DNA of 64,000 bases from Serripes groenlandicus (taxonomy: Eukaryota > Mollusca > Bivalvia > Cardiida > Cardiidae). The notes under the pieces were generated by a model. The model ran no database searches. It was given only the letters and a program-made list of their open reading frames with translations, and was not told the origin of the DNA. A program made the translations under genes and the position numbers. The DNA lies in NCBI GenBank assembly GCA_031761405.1, contig JASEVX010000013.1, positions 46,632,143-46,696,142 of the forward strand. Reading direction: 5' to 3'. This document shows positions 11,119 to 21,162 of the stretch, piece by piece; positions within the stretch are counted from its first letter, which is position 1; every line of letters begins with the position of its first letter.

Positions 11119-11675
11119 AAGGGGTGAGATAAACTCATATTGTGCAAAAACGAACTCGGTAAGGTATATTTGTCTTGATATCAAACCATTTGTAATAAGA
11201 TTATAAATAAAAAGATTTAACAAAATCAAAAATTAAATGTACAGATTTTTTTAAATGAAAGAAAGGCGCCTTTTTTTACGCGTAACGCGACGGCATTTCG
11301 CTCCTGAAAAGTGACGTTATAGACGCGTTATTCTTTTTAAACGTACGTCACAAAGAAGAAAATTACATGTACGTGAAGTTATTCTTAAGATACAAATCGT
11401 GATACAATTTCTCAGCTATCAACCTAACATTGACCAAACTATCAGCTGTTGTTGTTATAACGAGGGACATTTGGGAGACGTCCAAAAAGTGACGTCAGTG
11501 GTATACTTTGAGGTCTCGTAGTTTAAAAACTGTTTTAGATACGGAAAAAGTAAGAACAGAATGTTATTGGGCATATGCTGTATTATGGTGATGCAAACTT
11601 TCGTGAGGAAATTCGAATATTTTTTTAGAGGCGCGTTCTACCTTAATATAGGTCAGATTACGCTAAATATCCGCT

Positions 11676-12125
11676 GATTTGCTGATCTACAGTACTATAG
11701 TTCCTAAAAAAAACTTTCTTTGCGTAGAAATGAGTGTATACCATCACCAGAATGAAGTGAATATATGACATTGAGTTTAAATGCGTTGTGAATGTGTATA
11801 GGATGCACTGTAAATAATTGATTTGATCACTTTAAGTAGTTTGACCTTGTTTGAAAGTGAACGGAGAATGCTAAACACCGGTTTTGAACGGGCACGATTT
11901 GGTCCAAAATGACGGTTACAATTTTCGCTTGGTGAGTTCTTTCTTGCATAATGCATGACCCCACATTTTCTGTGGATTGTTTTAAAGCTAGGAGGTAATT
12001 CTTTTAAATGATATATGATGTTCTACATGAGAAACGCTTAGAAAGTGTGACAATTGAGGACTGAAACTGGTCAAATTACATGGAAACGAAGAAAGATTTG
12101 TTTTGGTGTATTGTAACCTATAGGT
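11676..12125. repeat. Old intra-unit duplicate, block c, U1
   Basis: Partner of block a. In U1 alone the TTAA element separates the two. Confidence 0.65.
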
Positions 12126-12179
12126 AAATACACTAACCAGTTTCTAATACACCATCCATGTTACACATATAGACACTTT

Positions 12180-12385
12180 CTGTCGCCTCTTCAGCAGACG
12201 GCTTTTAATTACATTACGATAAGTGAGAGTGTGCTCAGTATGAGTAATTTCAGCTTTTCCCACAATGTTTTCAAATCTATTCAATAGTTATGCATTCATT
12301 CATAGAAACTTTCCATATTTCCGTCTAGACGTTTTAAAAATCGTTTATTTCAGGATAATGTGGGAAAAGGTTAATGATCAAATTT
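12180..12385. mobile_element. Decayed MITE B, U1
   Basis: ACACTTTCTGTC and CAGCAGACGGCTTTT on the left, CCCACAATGTTTTCAAA in the middle, and GTGGGAAAAGGTTAA on the right. Counterparts at about 25128, 39830 and 52850. Confidence 0.5.
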
Positions 12386-12540
12386 GAATGAAAACGTTCG
12401 TCCAGATTTTACCATCAGCTCTCTATAGCCCCACTCGGAGAGGTCAGGCGCCGCAACCAATATACATGTTTTCTTTGCTGACTTATACGTTATACACGTT
12501 TCTTTTACTAGCTAATATATTATATACGTTAATTTTACTT

Positions 12541-12606
12541 ACTGGTGTCGGGATAAATGGACCAGAAGTACTGGTAAATTACCCAGGCAACGCAGTGATT
12601 TAACTG
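12541..12606 (+). mobile_element. Single copy of the 70-bp satellite monomer in inverse orientation, U1
   Basis: GGTGTCGGGATAAATGG, CCAGAAGTACTGGTAAATTA and CCAGGCAACGCAGTGATTTA are the reverse complement of the U3 monomer with few changes. This is a dispersed SINE-tail piece. Confidence 0.65.
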
Positions 12607-12629
12607 AAAAATTGTGGAAAGCAGCGTTA

Positions 12630-13045
12630 TATGTATTTACTAATTGATTCATTATATATGTTTCTTCGACTAACTTGTACATTATACACTTTCATTCGTT
12701 CACGAAATAACGTATACTATATGTATCTGTCACTAACTAATACATTAAACATGTTTCTTAAACTGGCTAATACATTAAACATGTTTATTCTAACTGAAGC
12801 TTTACATATGTTTCTTCTACTAACTAAAGCATTAAACATGTTTCTTGAACTAACTAAATCATTAAACATGTTTATTTTAATAACTAAAGCATTAAACATG
12901 TTTATTGAACTACATTGAATATGTTTCTTCTACTAAACTGAAGGATTAAACATTTTTCTTGAACAAACTAATACAGTAAACATGTTACTTGGACTAACTA
13001 AATCATTAAACATGTTTACTCTACTAACTAATATATTTCACAAAT
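12630..13045. repeat. 30-bp AT minisatellite, U1
   Basis: Degenerate repeats of TTAAACATGTTTCTTGAACT followed by AACTAA plus a few bases. The palindrome AAACATGTTT recurs in most copies. The open frames here (95 codons plus, 60 minus) follow from the period. Confidence 0.85.
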
Positions 13046-13120
13046 CGTATGCCAAGCAATCGAGCATCCAGTATCGTGCCAAAGATAGTCTCTTGGAATA
13101 AACATCCCCAGCACAGTTAT

Positions 13121-13146
13121 TGACGCCGCGTGGAAGCGCGGCGTCA
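13121..13146. repeat. GC-rich hairpin, U1
   Basis: Perfect 10-bp arms TGACGCCGCG and CGCGGCGTCA around TGGAAG, in otherwise AT-rich DNA. No T-run follows. Perfect copies lie at 26070-26095 (U2) and 40751-40776 (U3). Confidence 0.6.
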
Positions 13147-13351
13147 GTACGTGATAGGTATTGAATAGGTGAGCAATGTAGGCATGTATGCACATCTTGG
13201 TTTTCTGGGTTAAAATAAAGGAACATTTGGCCTTCTTTTTCGAAATATTTACATCCTGTCTGTTTATGTACTGAACTGCATCTGCTTCCTTTAAGTCATA
13301 ATTCAAAATCATGCGCGGCGTCTTTGATTCTTTGCATCAAAGTTCGTCTTG

Positions 13352-13660
13352 TTATTAATGGCAGGCTGGTGTCCAACAGTATCCCAATCTATAAAGACAA
13401 GATATTGGTTTGCATCAACTATTTCACTGAGCCGTTCAACGAGAAAACCAACATTGTGGCTCTGTGTAAAGTATAGGCCCGGATATAAGCCTAAGCATGT
13501 GTTCATTATTAATGGCAGGCTGGTGTCCAACAGTATCCCAATCTATAAAGACAAAATATTGGTTTGAATCAACCATTTCACTGAGCCGTTCCACGAGAAA
13601 ACCAACATTTTGTACTACGCGTAAAGTATACACCGGGATCAGCCTAAGCTGTGGGTTTTC
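13352..13660. repeat. 155-bp tandem repeat, two copies, U1
   Basis: Starts at 13352 and 13506 (TTATTAATGGCAGGCTGG). Each copy ends with a MITE A left arm (GAGCCGTTCAACGAGAAAAC). Confidence 0.85.
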
Positions 13661-13803
13661 TGTTTCAGGAATATTTACTCTATACCTCTATCCCCCTGAG
13701 ACTGAATGTGTTGGCCAGGTTTAGCCTTCGCGGATTGCTCAGGCTAATCTAGGACGATACATTACGCAGAGTCCATAATGTTGGTTTTCTCGTGGAACGG
13801 CTC
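13583..13803. mobile_element. MITE A, third copy in U1, best preserved ends
   Basis: 221-bp element whose outer 27 bp are perfect inverted repeats starting GAGCCGTTCCACGAG. It abuts the 155-bp tandem repeat that carries the same left arm. Confidence 0.8.
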
Positions 13804-13987
13804 AGATGTTAATGACCATTCGACGTCATAGTAGAGGACAACATTTAAAAACGGGGGCAAATGTAAATTGCTAAAACTAAGAGCATGTTCTTTTGATCCG
13901 ACAATATGTGAAACAGTCCAAGTAAACAGTGACTTTCGGCTTATTCGACCAATTGACACTAAACTGTACGTTCAGCGTGAATTTAGT

Positions 13988-14230
13988 GGCCTGGTGATCT
14001 AGTGCTTAACACGTTAGACTGTCAATCCAGAGATCCAGGGTCTGGCTTTTTCTGAAGTGCGTTAAGTGTCTACCACTCAACTAGAGGTCAAGTTCTGGTC
14101 CTTTCCATAACGAAGTGCCTCGTGTGTATCGGTGCTATACACTGAGCACGTTAAAGAAGCAAGTGGTCTTTTCGGAAACAGCTAGGGTATCGCACCAGGA
14201 CCCCTTGTATCTTGAAGTAATCTGCACCTG
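13988..14230 (+). mobile_element. tRNA-derived SINE, U1
   Basis: A tRNA-Asp-like head (TGATCTAGTGCTTAACACG as A box, anticodon-loop-like CTGTCAATC, weak B box CCAGGGTCTGG) is followed by a body with GAGCACGTTAAAGAA and AAGTGGTCTTTTCGGAAA. The body recalls central domains of metazoan SINEs, but I cannot name the family. Confidence 0.55.
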
Positions 14231-14400
14231 TCAGATGCTTGTTCATAATATAGTGTACACTACCAAATGGGCATATGAAACATTATATAACAATACCGTT
14301 TCGTTCCGGTAATACCATTTCGTTCCGGTGACAGACTGTCGTCACTCGAAATGTTTGAAACATACATGTCTCGCTTGTATTGAGTCTCTATTACATCTGA

Positions 14401-14473
14401 GGCCAGGTAGCTGAGTCGGTAGCGACGCGGGCTGTCAATCCGGGGGTTGGGAGTTCGAATCCCTGCTATGCCA
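14401..14473 (+). pseudogene. tRNA-like sequence, Asp-like anticodon loop, U1
   Basis: A-box TAGCTGAGTCGGTAGCG and B-box AGTTCGAATCC are good, the D and T stems pair, and the loop CTGTCAATC would give anticodon GTC. The acceptor stem does not pair properly (GGCCAGG against GCTATGCC), so this is a tRNA pseudogene or SINE head. Confidence 0.45.
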
Positions 14474-15745
14474 ATATTCTTTCTCACGTTAGACAAAAGT
14501 CAATGCGACAAGCATCATTCTTCTTCAACCAATGGGCTAAAAATGGAAAAGCAGCCAGTTGCTTGCAAAGACTATCGTGTGGAGAACTGGTACGAACATG
14601 CTAGGAAATACATGGATAGCCCATGTGAATTGGCCTTCCTGATATGACTGAAACATTTTTGAAAAATGCGATATACCCACAATCAAGCAATCACTCAATA
14701 AAGTATATTGGTTTATTTGCGTGGCATTTTACGCCACTTCAAAAATCAGTACTTCTGGTCCTGGTCCTTGTCTTTGGTTCTGATACCAGCGAGTCAGTCG
14801 TAAGCCTGAGCGTAACGAAGGTCAAGTCGGTACTACCATTTGAAATGTTTATCGAACATAAACTGGTTCCTCGTTGAACATCCTTTATGACAACGGGTAA
14901 GAGACTTATATTTCCATGGTTTTGATTGGACGTACGTTAAACCAATCAAATCTAACATTATAGATAACGTTTGGCCTTATTTCAAACTTTCTAAATTTCT
15001 AATTTTAGGTCAAAGGGAAGGAATTCATTTTCCATAGTCGACACTTATAGCATTATGGGTTATGGTTCGTTAAAAGCAAATGAATTAACACATATACCTA
15101 TATCAAATTAAAGTTCATAGTTCATTCTTAGAACAACCAAAACAGCAAAAAAAAAAATCACATTTTCACCGACCGTTGACAGAGTTAGGAGGTCAAATGA
15201 AAGGTCACCCTTATCCCGCACTGAATTTTACTTTCTATTTCAGAAAATACAGCATGTTCTGAAAATGGCTCTTAATGTGTCAACATAGCTAAAAGCAAAC
15301 ACTATTTTTTTTATTATAAATCAGTCCAAGATTATTCAACTTAATAAACAACACTTTCAACTTAAAACAAAATCATTATTGTCCAATGGGAGACAACTTC
15401 AATCTCATATATTCATCTGTATACACAGGGAGAATGAATAGGTGAACTGTAGCCGTGAAATAACTGAAATACTATTGACACGGTATTGAACCCCAATAGA
15501 ATATGCTAAAGTCAAACCTGTTCTAAAGACCACCTTTGAATAGCGATTCCCTCTCTATAGCAGCCCCACTTTTAGTTTCCCAGTTATTTATTTTCCCCAT
15601 AAATGACCCTGCACTTAAAGACAATCTGTGAAAAAAGACCATATGGTCACGTGTTCGTATTGTATTTTTATAATCGGTTCACTCAAACATTATAGTATGT
15701 GTAAACGGGTCCATGAAACAATAAATTAGTTTGTTATACAAAAAC
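14474..15745. other. No gene seen, U1
   Basis: AT-rich DNA with an A-run near 15148. Short frames are not kept between units. Counterparts at 27423-28687, 42207-43472 and 55735-57002 differ by small indels, for example a shortened CTGGTCCTGGTCC stretch in U2. Confidence 0.6.
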
Positions 15746-15753
15746 AAATCATG

Positions 15754-16003
15754 CATCCTCGGTACCCAGGCTATTCATAAAATACATGATAACCTGGGCA
15801 AATTGGCTAGCGAAACTTCGTAAAGCATGCACCACGATTTCCTCCATTACTACACTGTAATTTTCGTATTGCATGAGGTTTGTCTCATTCGGCCAATCAA
15901 ACGGCTGCATTTCACCTCATAAATTATTCATGAGTACGAGATTTTTACAGCCAATTTGCACAGTGTATCATGTATTTTATGAATAGCCAGGGAACTGAGG
16001 ATG
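15754..16003. mobile_element. hAT-like MITE (MITE C), 250 bp, U1
   Basis: Inverted arms of about 58 bp begin CATCCTCGGTACCCAG and end in CTGAGGATG. The 8-bp sequence AAATCATG flanks both ends (15746-15753 and 16004-16011), matching the 8-bp duplications of hAT elements. No coding capacity. Confidence 0.8.
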
Positions 16004-16583
16004 AAATCATGATGCTGTTAAAAGTTGTTCTTAAAATAAACCTTTACTTTATAAATATTAATAAAAAAGTACAAAACAATTGTATAGTATATTTTATTCT
16101 ATTTTTACTCGTGTCGGTGATGAAATACCGAAAACAAATACCTACAGCTATATTGTATATTTGTGTAGCACAAGGACGACGAAGCTTCAACTCAAAAGAG
16201 TTTGCCAGCATGCACGGACTCGAGCTCGCGGCCGGAAACTTGTTCAACGTAGAATGGGATGAATATGTACCAACGTTACACAAACAACTAGGATTCAAGC
16301 ATCTACCATTGAAGTGACAGACAATTCAAGAAAAAAATATTTTTTGTCAGAGCTACGTCATGGAAAAAGGACATACGGATTTTATTTTTGCTTTTTTTGA
16401 AACCTTTTTCAACATACACATTATTAACCGACGACTTTTCTAAACTGTGAGAAAAGTAGAAATTGCTCATAAAAAGCAATTTCCCCTTTTGCCACAAAGT
16501 TTTCAACTCTATTAACAAATTATACTTTCATCTATTTGCCTAGATGTGCTCAAAGTCGTCTGGTGCAGATTTGTTGTGTGCTG

Positions 16584-16656
16584 GTCTCGTTTAAAATCTA
16601 AAAATAGCATTTGACTATATATAAATAAATGTTAATTTTAGATTTTAAACGAGACT
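16584..16656. repeat. Hairpin with perfect 20-bp arms, U1
   Basis: Arms 16584-16603 and 16637-16656 (GTCTCGTTTAAAATCTAAAA and its reverse complement) around a 33-bp AT-rich loop. Probably a small foldback element. Counterparts: 29527-29599 (one extra T in the left arm), 44313-44385 (perfect) and 57841-57910 (loop shorter by 3). Confidence 0.7.
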
Positions 16657-16689
16657 GGCACCTGTGTGCGGGAAATAGTCAGACACAGA

Positions 16690-16947
16690 TTACGAACGAT
16701 TCCAACTGCGTCTTCTTTCACGAAATCTTTCAATCGGAACGGCTCGGCTAAAATCGTAAACTCCATTTACGTCTACGACATCGTTGATGAATATACCCTC
16801 GGATAGGTTGTAAACGACCTTTACGGTCGATCGATATGCAATATTATTCGGGTTAAAGCGAACATAATTGACTGGAGATAATAATACTATTTCGACACAC
16901 TCCGCAATTATTGCCCGTCTGAGTAAACAAATTGCATGCGCATCCAT
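16690..16947 (-). other. Unassigned 85-codon frame, open only in U1 and U3
   Basis: The frame starts Met-Asp-Ala-His and ends in an Arg-rich stretch. The peptide is the same at 44419-44676 in U3. U2 and U4 carry a TAA where U1 and U3 have a Leu codon (plus-strand ATTATA for ATAATA). I do not recognise it. It could be an exon relic or chance. Confidence 0.2.
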
Positions 16948-17145
16948 GCTTTAAGATCCAAATTGATATTGGTTTTTACATACATTTCTTGAGACTTTCT
17001 ATGAATAGTTGGTGTACAGTGCATAATAGATCAAACTGTGTTGATGTGATGACTGATCTATATGATATACTGGTCACAAATATCTAGCGGTTGGTCTTCA
17101 CATAGCGCCAGAATAAGGCGAGTGGCAATATATTGACGACATTTG

Positions 17146-17398
17146 AGCCGTCCTGCGAGAAAACCAACATTGTTGACTGTGCGTAAAGTATCGACCCGGA
17201 TCAGCCTAAGCATGCCGCGCAAGCTTACCCGGATATACACGTTTCGCCTCCTGTGGATTTTCTGTTTCAGGAATCATTGCTCTACACCTCTATTCCCCTA
17301 AAACGGAATGTGTAGGCCCGGATCAGTCTGCGCGGACTCCGCAGGCTGATCTGGATCGATACATTACGCAGAAGCCATAATGTTGGTTTTCTTGTGGG
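17146..17398. mobile_element. MITE A, 253-bp inverted-repeat element at the U1/U2 junction
   Basis: The left arm begins AGCCGTCCTGCGAGAAAACC. The right arm is its imperfect reverse complement, with similarity running about 70 bp inward and including a shared GATCAGCCT. The element is flanked by ACGACATTTG at 17136-17145 and again at 17399-17408. The U2/U3 junction has this decamer once (30080-30089) and no element, so it serves as an empty site. There is no coding capacity. A target duplication of 9-10 bp would suit a Mutator-like or related DNA transposon, but the right end is degraded and part of the repeat may belong to the element. Confidence 0.75.
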
Positions 17399-17462
17399 AC
17401 GACATTTGTGATTATGTTCATGATATAAATCAAGTGTATATACATATCTTGTTATTGTACGT

Positions 17463-17656
17463 TTAACCCTTTTTCACATACGACAATTCTGCAGCAGACG
17501 ACTTTGAAAACATTTGGCAAAAATGTGAAGTATCTCCGTAAATGAGTGTTTAATTATTATTAACCATCATGAGCAATTTCTCCTTTTGTCACAATGTTTT
17601 CAAAAGTCGTTTGCTACAAATGCGTCAGAATGCGTCTGCAAGAGGAAAAGGGTTTA
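17463..17656. mobile_element. MITE B, U2
   Basis: Counterpart of 263-456. Confidence 0.65.
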
Positions 17657-18096
17657 TTTTGAACTCTCCTATTTTTGAGCAGTATCTGGGTTTTGAAGAA
17701 GTTGTGGATGGAAAGGATACAATGAGGGACATTAATGATAATTATATTATCTCCCTTGTCAGATAAAGACCAAGGAAGACCAAATAGTTGGTAGGTCCTT
17801 TTAGTTGGAATCCTTTGTCTTTATCGCTATTTCGCAATGAGATATTGCAATTACTCTGTACACTTTAATCATAAATGCGTTAATTAAAGTGATGATTCAA
17901 AAGAGAAAATTTACATAGCAGTGTTTAAAGAAAACAAATGTGGAATTACTAATCAATCTACAGTTGGCCAAGAAAATGCAATTATAAGTGCACCATCCAG
18001 TGCAAAGAAACCAATGATAAAAACAGAGGAAACCAAATGATAGGACCTAGCTAGATGTAGAGATTATTAAAGGGAGATAACTGACCGATGTCTCCA

Positions 18097-18168
18097 ATTG
18101 GTGACTTACGCCGTTTTCCAAAAAGTCTCAGTTATATCATGGCGTATCCTGGGAAGGTTACCAGTACG
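18097..18168 (-). mobile_element. SINE-tail fragment, U2
   Basis: Counterpart of 897-968, with GGTTACCAGTAC, which matches the U3 satellite monomer exactly. Confidence 0.55.
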
Positions 18169-18177
18169 TCTTGAAAA

Positions 18178-18672
18178 CATGGTGACAGAAACCTAAACAC
18201 CTCAATAAATGAGTGGTCAATTATTAAATAGAGTTTAAAACATGGTGACAGAAACCTAAACACCTCCATAAATGAGTGGTCAATTATTAAATAGAGTTTA
18301 AAACATGGTGACAGAAACCTAAACACCTCCATAAATGAGTGGTCAATTATTAAATAGAGTTTAAAACATAGTGACAGAAACCTAAACACCTCCATAAATG
18401 AGTGGTTAATTATTAAATAGAGTTTAAAACATGGTGACAGAAACCTAAACACCTCCATAAATGAGTGGTCAATTATTAAATAGAGTTTAAAACATGGTGA
18501 CAGTAAACCTAAACACCTCCATAAATGAGTGGTCAATTATTAAATAGAGTTTAAAACATTGTGGCAAAGGTGGGAATTGCTCATCATGAGCAGTTTCACC
18601 TTTGGCCACAATGTTTTCAAAAGCTGCTATTGCGTTAAAAAGTGTCTGCAGGTGGGAAAAGGGCTAGTGTTA
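18178..18672. repeat. 63-bp minisatellite in MITE B, U2
   Basis: Six copies from 18178 to 18556, then the MITE right half. Confidence 0.85.
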
Positions 18673-19469
18673 TCCGTATTCCTATAATAAACTATTTGTT
18701 TGATTTAGACGTCAGAGTGCAGTTCAGTTTTGAGTTAGTTTAAACTTCTTTATTCAACATCGATTGCGATAAGCTTTCAGATTATATTAATCACGTGACA
18801 TGTTTGCTTCCTGGAGACTTTACCAAACTTAAGCCGTTTGTGTCGAAACACCGTAGGGCAGAACCCGGTCATCACGGAATACGAACCCGAAACCTTTTGA
18901 ACGATATGCCAACACTATCATTGATAGTGTTCAATTTCTATGGATGATGCAAAGCCGACGGCATCTAATTGACGCGTTCAACGCTATACTATATAAAACC
19001 CCGAAACATCTGAATTAAATTTCATACCCGCGACGCTACCTACTGAGCTACCGGGGCTCAAATTTCAGTCCTTAATCAAAACACTTTGATCAATTTGACC
19101 AGAAAGAAACATACATCATTGACAAATAATTACCTGTGAGCCTTAAATAAATCTAATAAAATTATTTTTCTATGAAAGAGCTTGCCCCTTTTTGTTTGAT
19201 ATTATTTAAAACCTCTTTAAAAATATTTCAGTATTTTTATGACCCGACCTGGGAACACTTCGTATTCGAGTGGAACGTATATACCTAATAACACGGCTAA
19301 GTGAACGTATATACCTAATAAAACGGCCGAGTGAACACTTTTTAAATACTGATCGAGGGGAGTTCAACAAATAATGCGAACTTGTTGTGTTTCTTTATAG
19401 CGGCACATTATATATGCATTACATTTGAGTATAACGTACATGCACACATTCATACAAAGTCTTCATATA

Positions 19470-19726
19470 AGCTGTTCCGCGATAAAACCAACACTGTGGA
19501 CTCTACGAAAGGTGTCGACCCGGATCAGCCGAAGCATGCCGTGCAGACTAACCCGGTGACACTTTTCGCCTCCTGTGGATTTTCTGTTTCAGGAATCATT
19601 ACTCTATTTCACTATTCCCCTGAGACGGAATGTGTCGGCCCGGATCAGGCTATGCTGACTGTGCATGCTGATCTTGGTTGATACACTACGCAGAGGTTGG
19701 ATGTGGTTTTTTCTCGCGGGACAGCT
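19470..19726. mobile_element. MITE A, second copy in U2
   Basis: Counterpart of 2243-2499, same length. Confidence 0.7.
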
Positions 19727-20021
19727 CATATTATGATGCAGTACTTAGCGGTACAACTGTGTGAATTGTACTGCGATAAGCGTGGGAACATTTATATCTC
19801 ACGAGAATGAAGGTCAAGTGAGATGACTTTTTGTCAACGATCTTATAAATACAATACAAACTGACGTATGACTAGTACAACGTAAATTTCCATGTATTAT
19901 ATACCTAGATTAACTGTAAGACCGAATAAATAAAACGTTTATAAAATATAAATATTTTCAATACCGAAATAACAGAATATACACATAAAATAAAATTCAT
20001 GAATGACGTGTGAATGATGTC

Positions 20022-20150
20022 TCCCATTATATTTCAATGACGTCACATCATATTTCAGTGACGTCTCACATAATATTTTAATGACTTGTTCCATTATATT
20101 TCAATGACGTCACATCATATTTCAGTGACGCCCCATTACAATATTTCGTA
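20022..20150 (+). promoter_or_regulatory. CRE-like site cluster upstream of copy 2
   Basis: Counterpart of the cluster at 2795, with perfect palindromes at 20038-20045 and 20105-20112. Confidence 0.4.
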
Positions 20151-20937
20151 GTTTGTTTCTGCATTTTATCTTCTGTCTATATTCTCTAAATAAGTAATGC
20201 TACTTTCAATCAATAATATAAGTGGAACATTTGAACTTGTAAAACCAAATTGCGTCTCGTCTGTGCAAAACCGGCGTTGCATATAAGAAAATGTCTCTGA
20301 ATTTTGTATAAGCAAACACTAATATATATGCTTAAGAACTTCCACTTGATATTTGAAATATACCAATCAGTCACTAATAAAAACTCATCGACAGCATTCG
20401 ATGTACATATTGAACACCCCTCGTAGTTACGCCTGTTGATCTTTTTGCTTTCACTTGGAGATATCAAGAAGATACACATAAATTTAATGTTTACCCAGTG
20501 AACCTTGGTTGAAATAATTAAGTATTAATTTCGATGGATACAAAGTGTATATGAGAAAATTGTAAATCATTTTTTATACATTTACATATAACCAAATATA
20601 ATATAAATAAATTGGATATTTGTAGCGTGACTGTCACTTTATAGGAAGTATATAATAGTGATATCGCATTTAGTTTCTAATATACTTTTAAATATTTTAA
20701 AATAACATTTGATAAACACAATTATTGCTGTGAACATTGAACAATTGATAAGAAAGCATTGATGAAGTATACAATACGGAGAAAGCAAAGATTCGCTTTG
20801 TTTGTGATAAAGAGTTAACATAACTTAAGAGGATACGAGAAATAAGGAAAATCGATTAAAGAAAGATAATCAACATTTAGACTCAGTTCGATATTTGGAC
20901 TACATCATAATAGTGTCAGTAAATATCAAAGTTCAAT

Positions 20938-21039
20938 GCAATAGATTACCCTGACTTCTTTGCAGTAATCGCATTATATTAGGCGATCGGGGTTCTCTTC
21001 GCATTTAAAGACAACAAAACGGGACTTCCAGTGATATAG
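20938..21039 (+). pseudogene. Degenerate upstream copy of the SLC5 N-terminal segment, U2
   Basis: Same relic with the same in-frame TAG, so the stop arose before U1, U2, U4 and U5 separated. It reads Gly-Val-Leu where U1 reads Gly-Ile-Leu. Confidence 0.7.
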
Positions 21040-21162
21040 TGTTAATCATCATTATGTAGTGTTAATACCTCGTACATGGCACAGGCTTAAATTACACAGC
21101 ATCGACGAAAAGCAAGAATCAGCATTTGAATACAACCAGACTCAGATATATCGCAGGATTAC

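Larger units (their letters stand above)
7313..11642. mobile_element. 4330-bp TTAA-flanked element with long inverted repeats, private to U1
   Basis: Both ends read GGTAGAACGCGCCTCT inward and are bounded by TTAA (7309-7312 and 11643-11646). Inverted similarity runs about 520 bp on each side (about 7313-7836 and 11119-11642) with scattered mismatches and small indels. The matching site in U2 (24592-24595), U3 (39294-39297) and U4 (52317-52320) has one TTAA and no insert. The interior has no transposase that I can recognise, only short frames, so the element is probably non-autonomous. TTAA choice suggests the piggyBac group, but the ends do not start with CCC, so the superfamily is uncertain. 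Confidence 0.9.
16012..17135. other. Unit end zone, U1
   Basis: Holds the hairpin at 16584, a MITE B core at about 16430-16510 (inverted GAAATTGCTC and GAGC-like halves), and the frames discussed elsewhere. A possible splice acceptor (TTGTGTAG) at about 16168 precedes a 48-codon open stretch ending at 16317, closed by a stop in U2 and U4. Counterparts at 28954-30079, 43741-44864 and 57269-58390. Confidence 0.45.

Noticed and set aside
12631..12918. 95-codon frame rich in Leu-Asn-Met-Phe in the 30-bp minisatellite
   Set aside because: A period of 30 bp keeps the frame open by chance. Both strands are open, and copy order differs between units.
13028..13312. 94-codon minus-strand frame next to the GC-rich hairpin
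   Set aside because: It runs through the hairpin, differs in length between units by non-coding-like indels, and shows no known motif.
14401..14473. Functional tRNA-Asp gene
   Set aside because: The acceptor stem does not pair and the copies decay between units; it is kept only as a tRNA-like pseudogene or SINE head.
15970..16317. 115-codon frame in U1 and U3
   Set aside because: It begins in the right arm of the hAT-like MITE and crosses its end; U2 and U4 have a stop. The last 48 codons could be an exon relic but are not recognisable.
18132..18536. 134-codon minus-strand frame with a 21-residue repeat, also in U4 and U5
   Set aside because: It is the translation of the 63-bp minisatellite inside a MITE. 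Copy number and variants track the DNA repeat, and U3 has only one unit.
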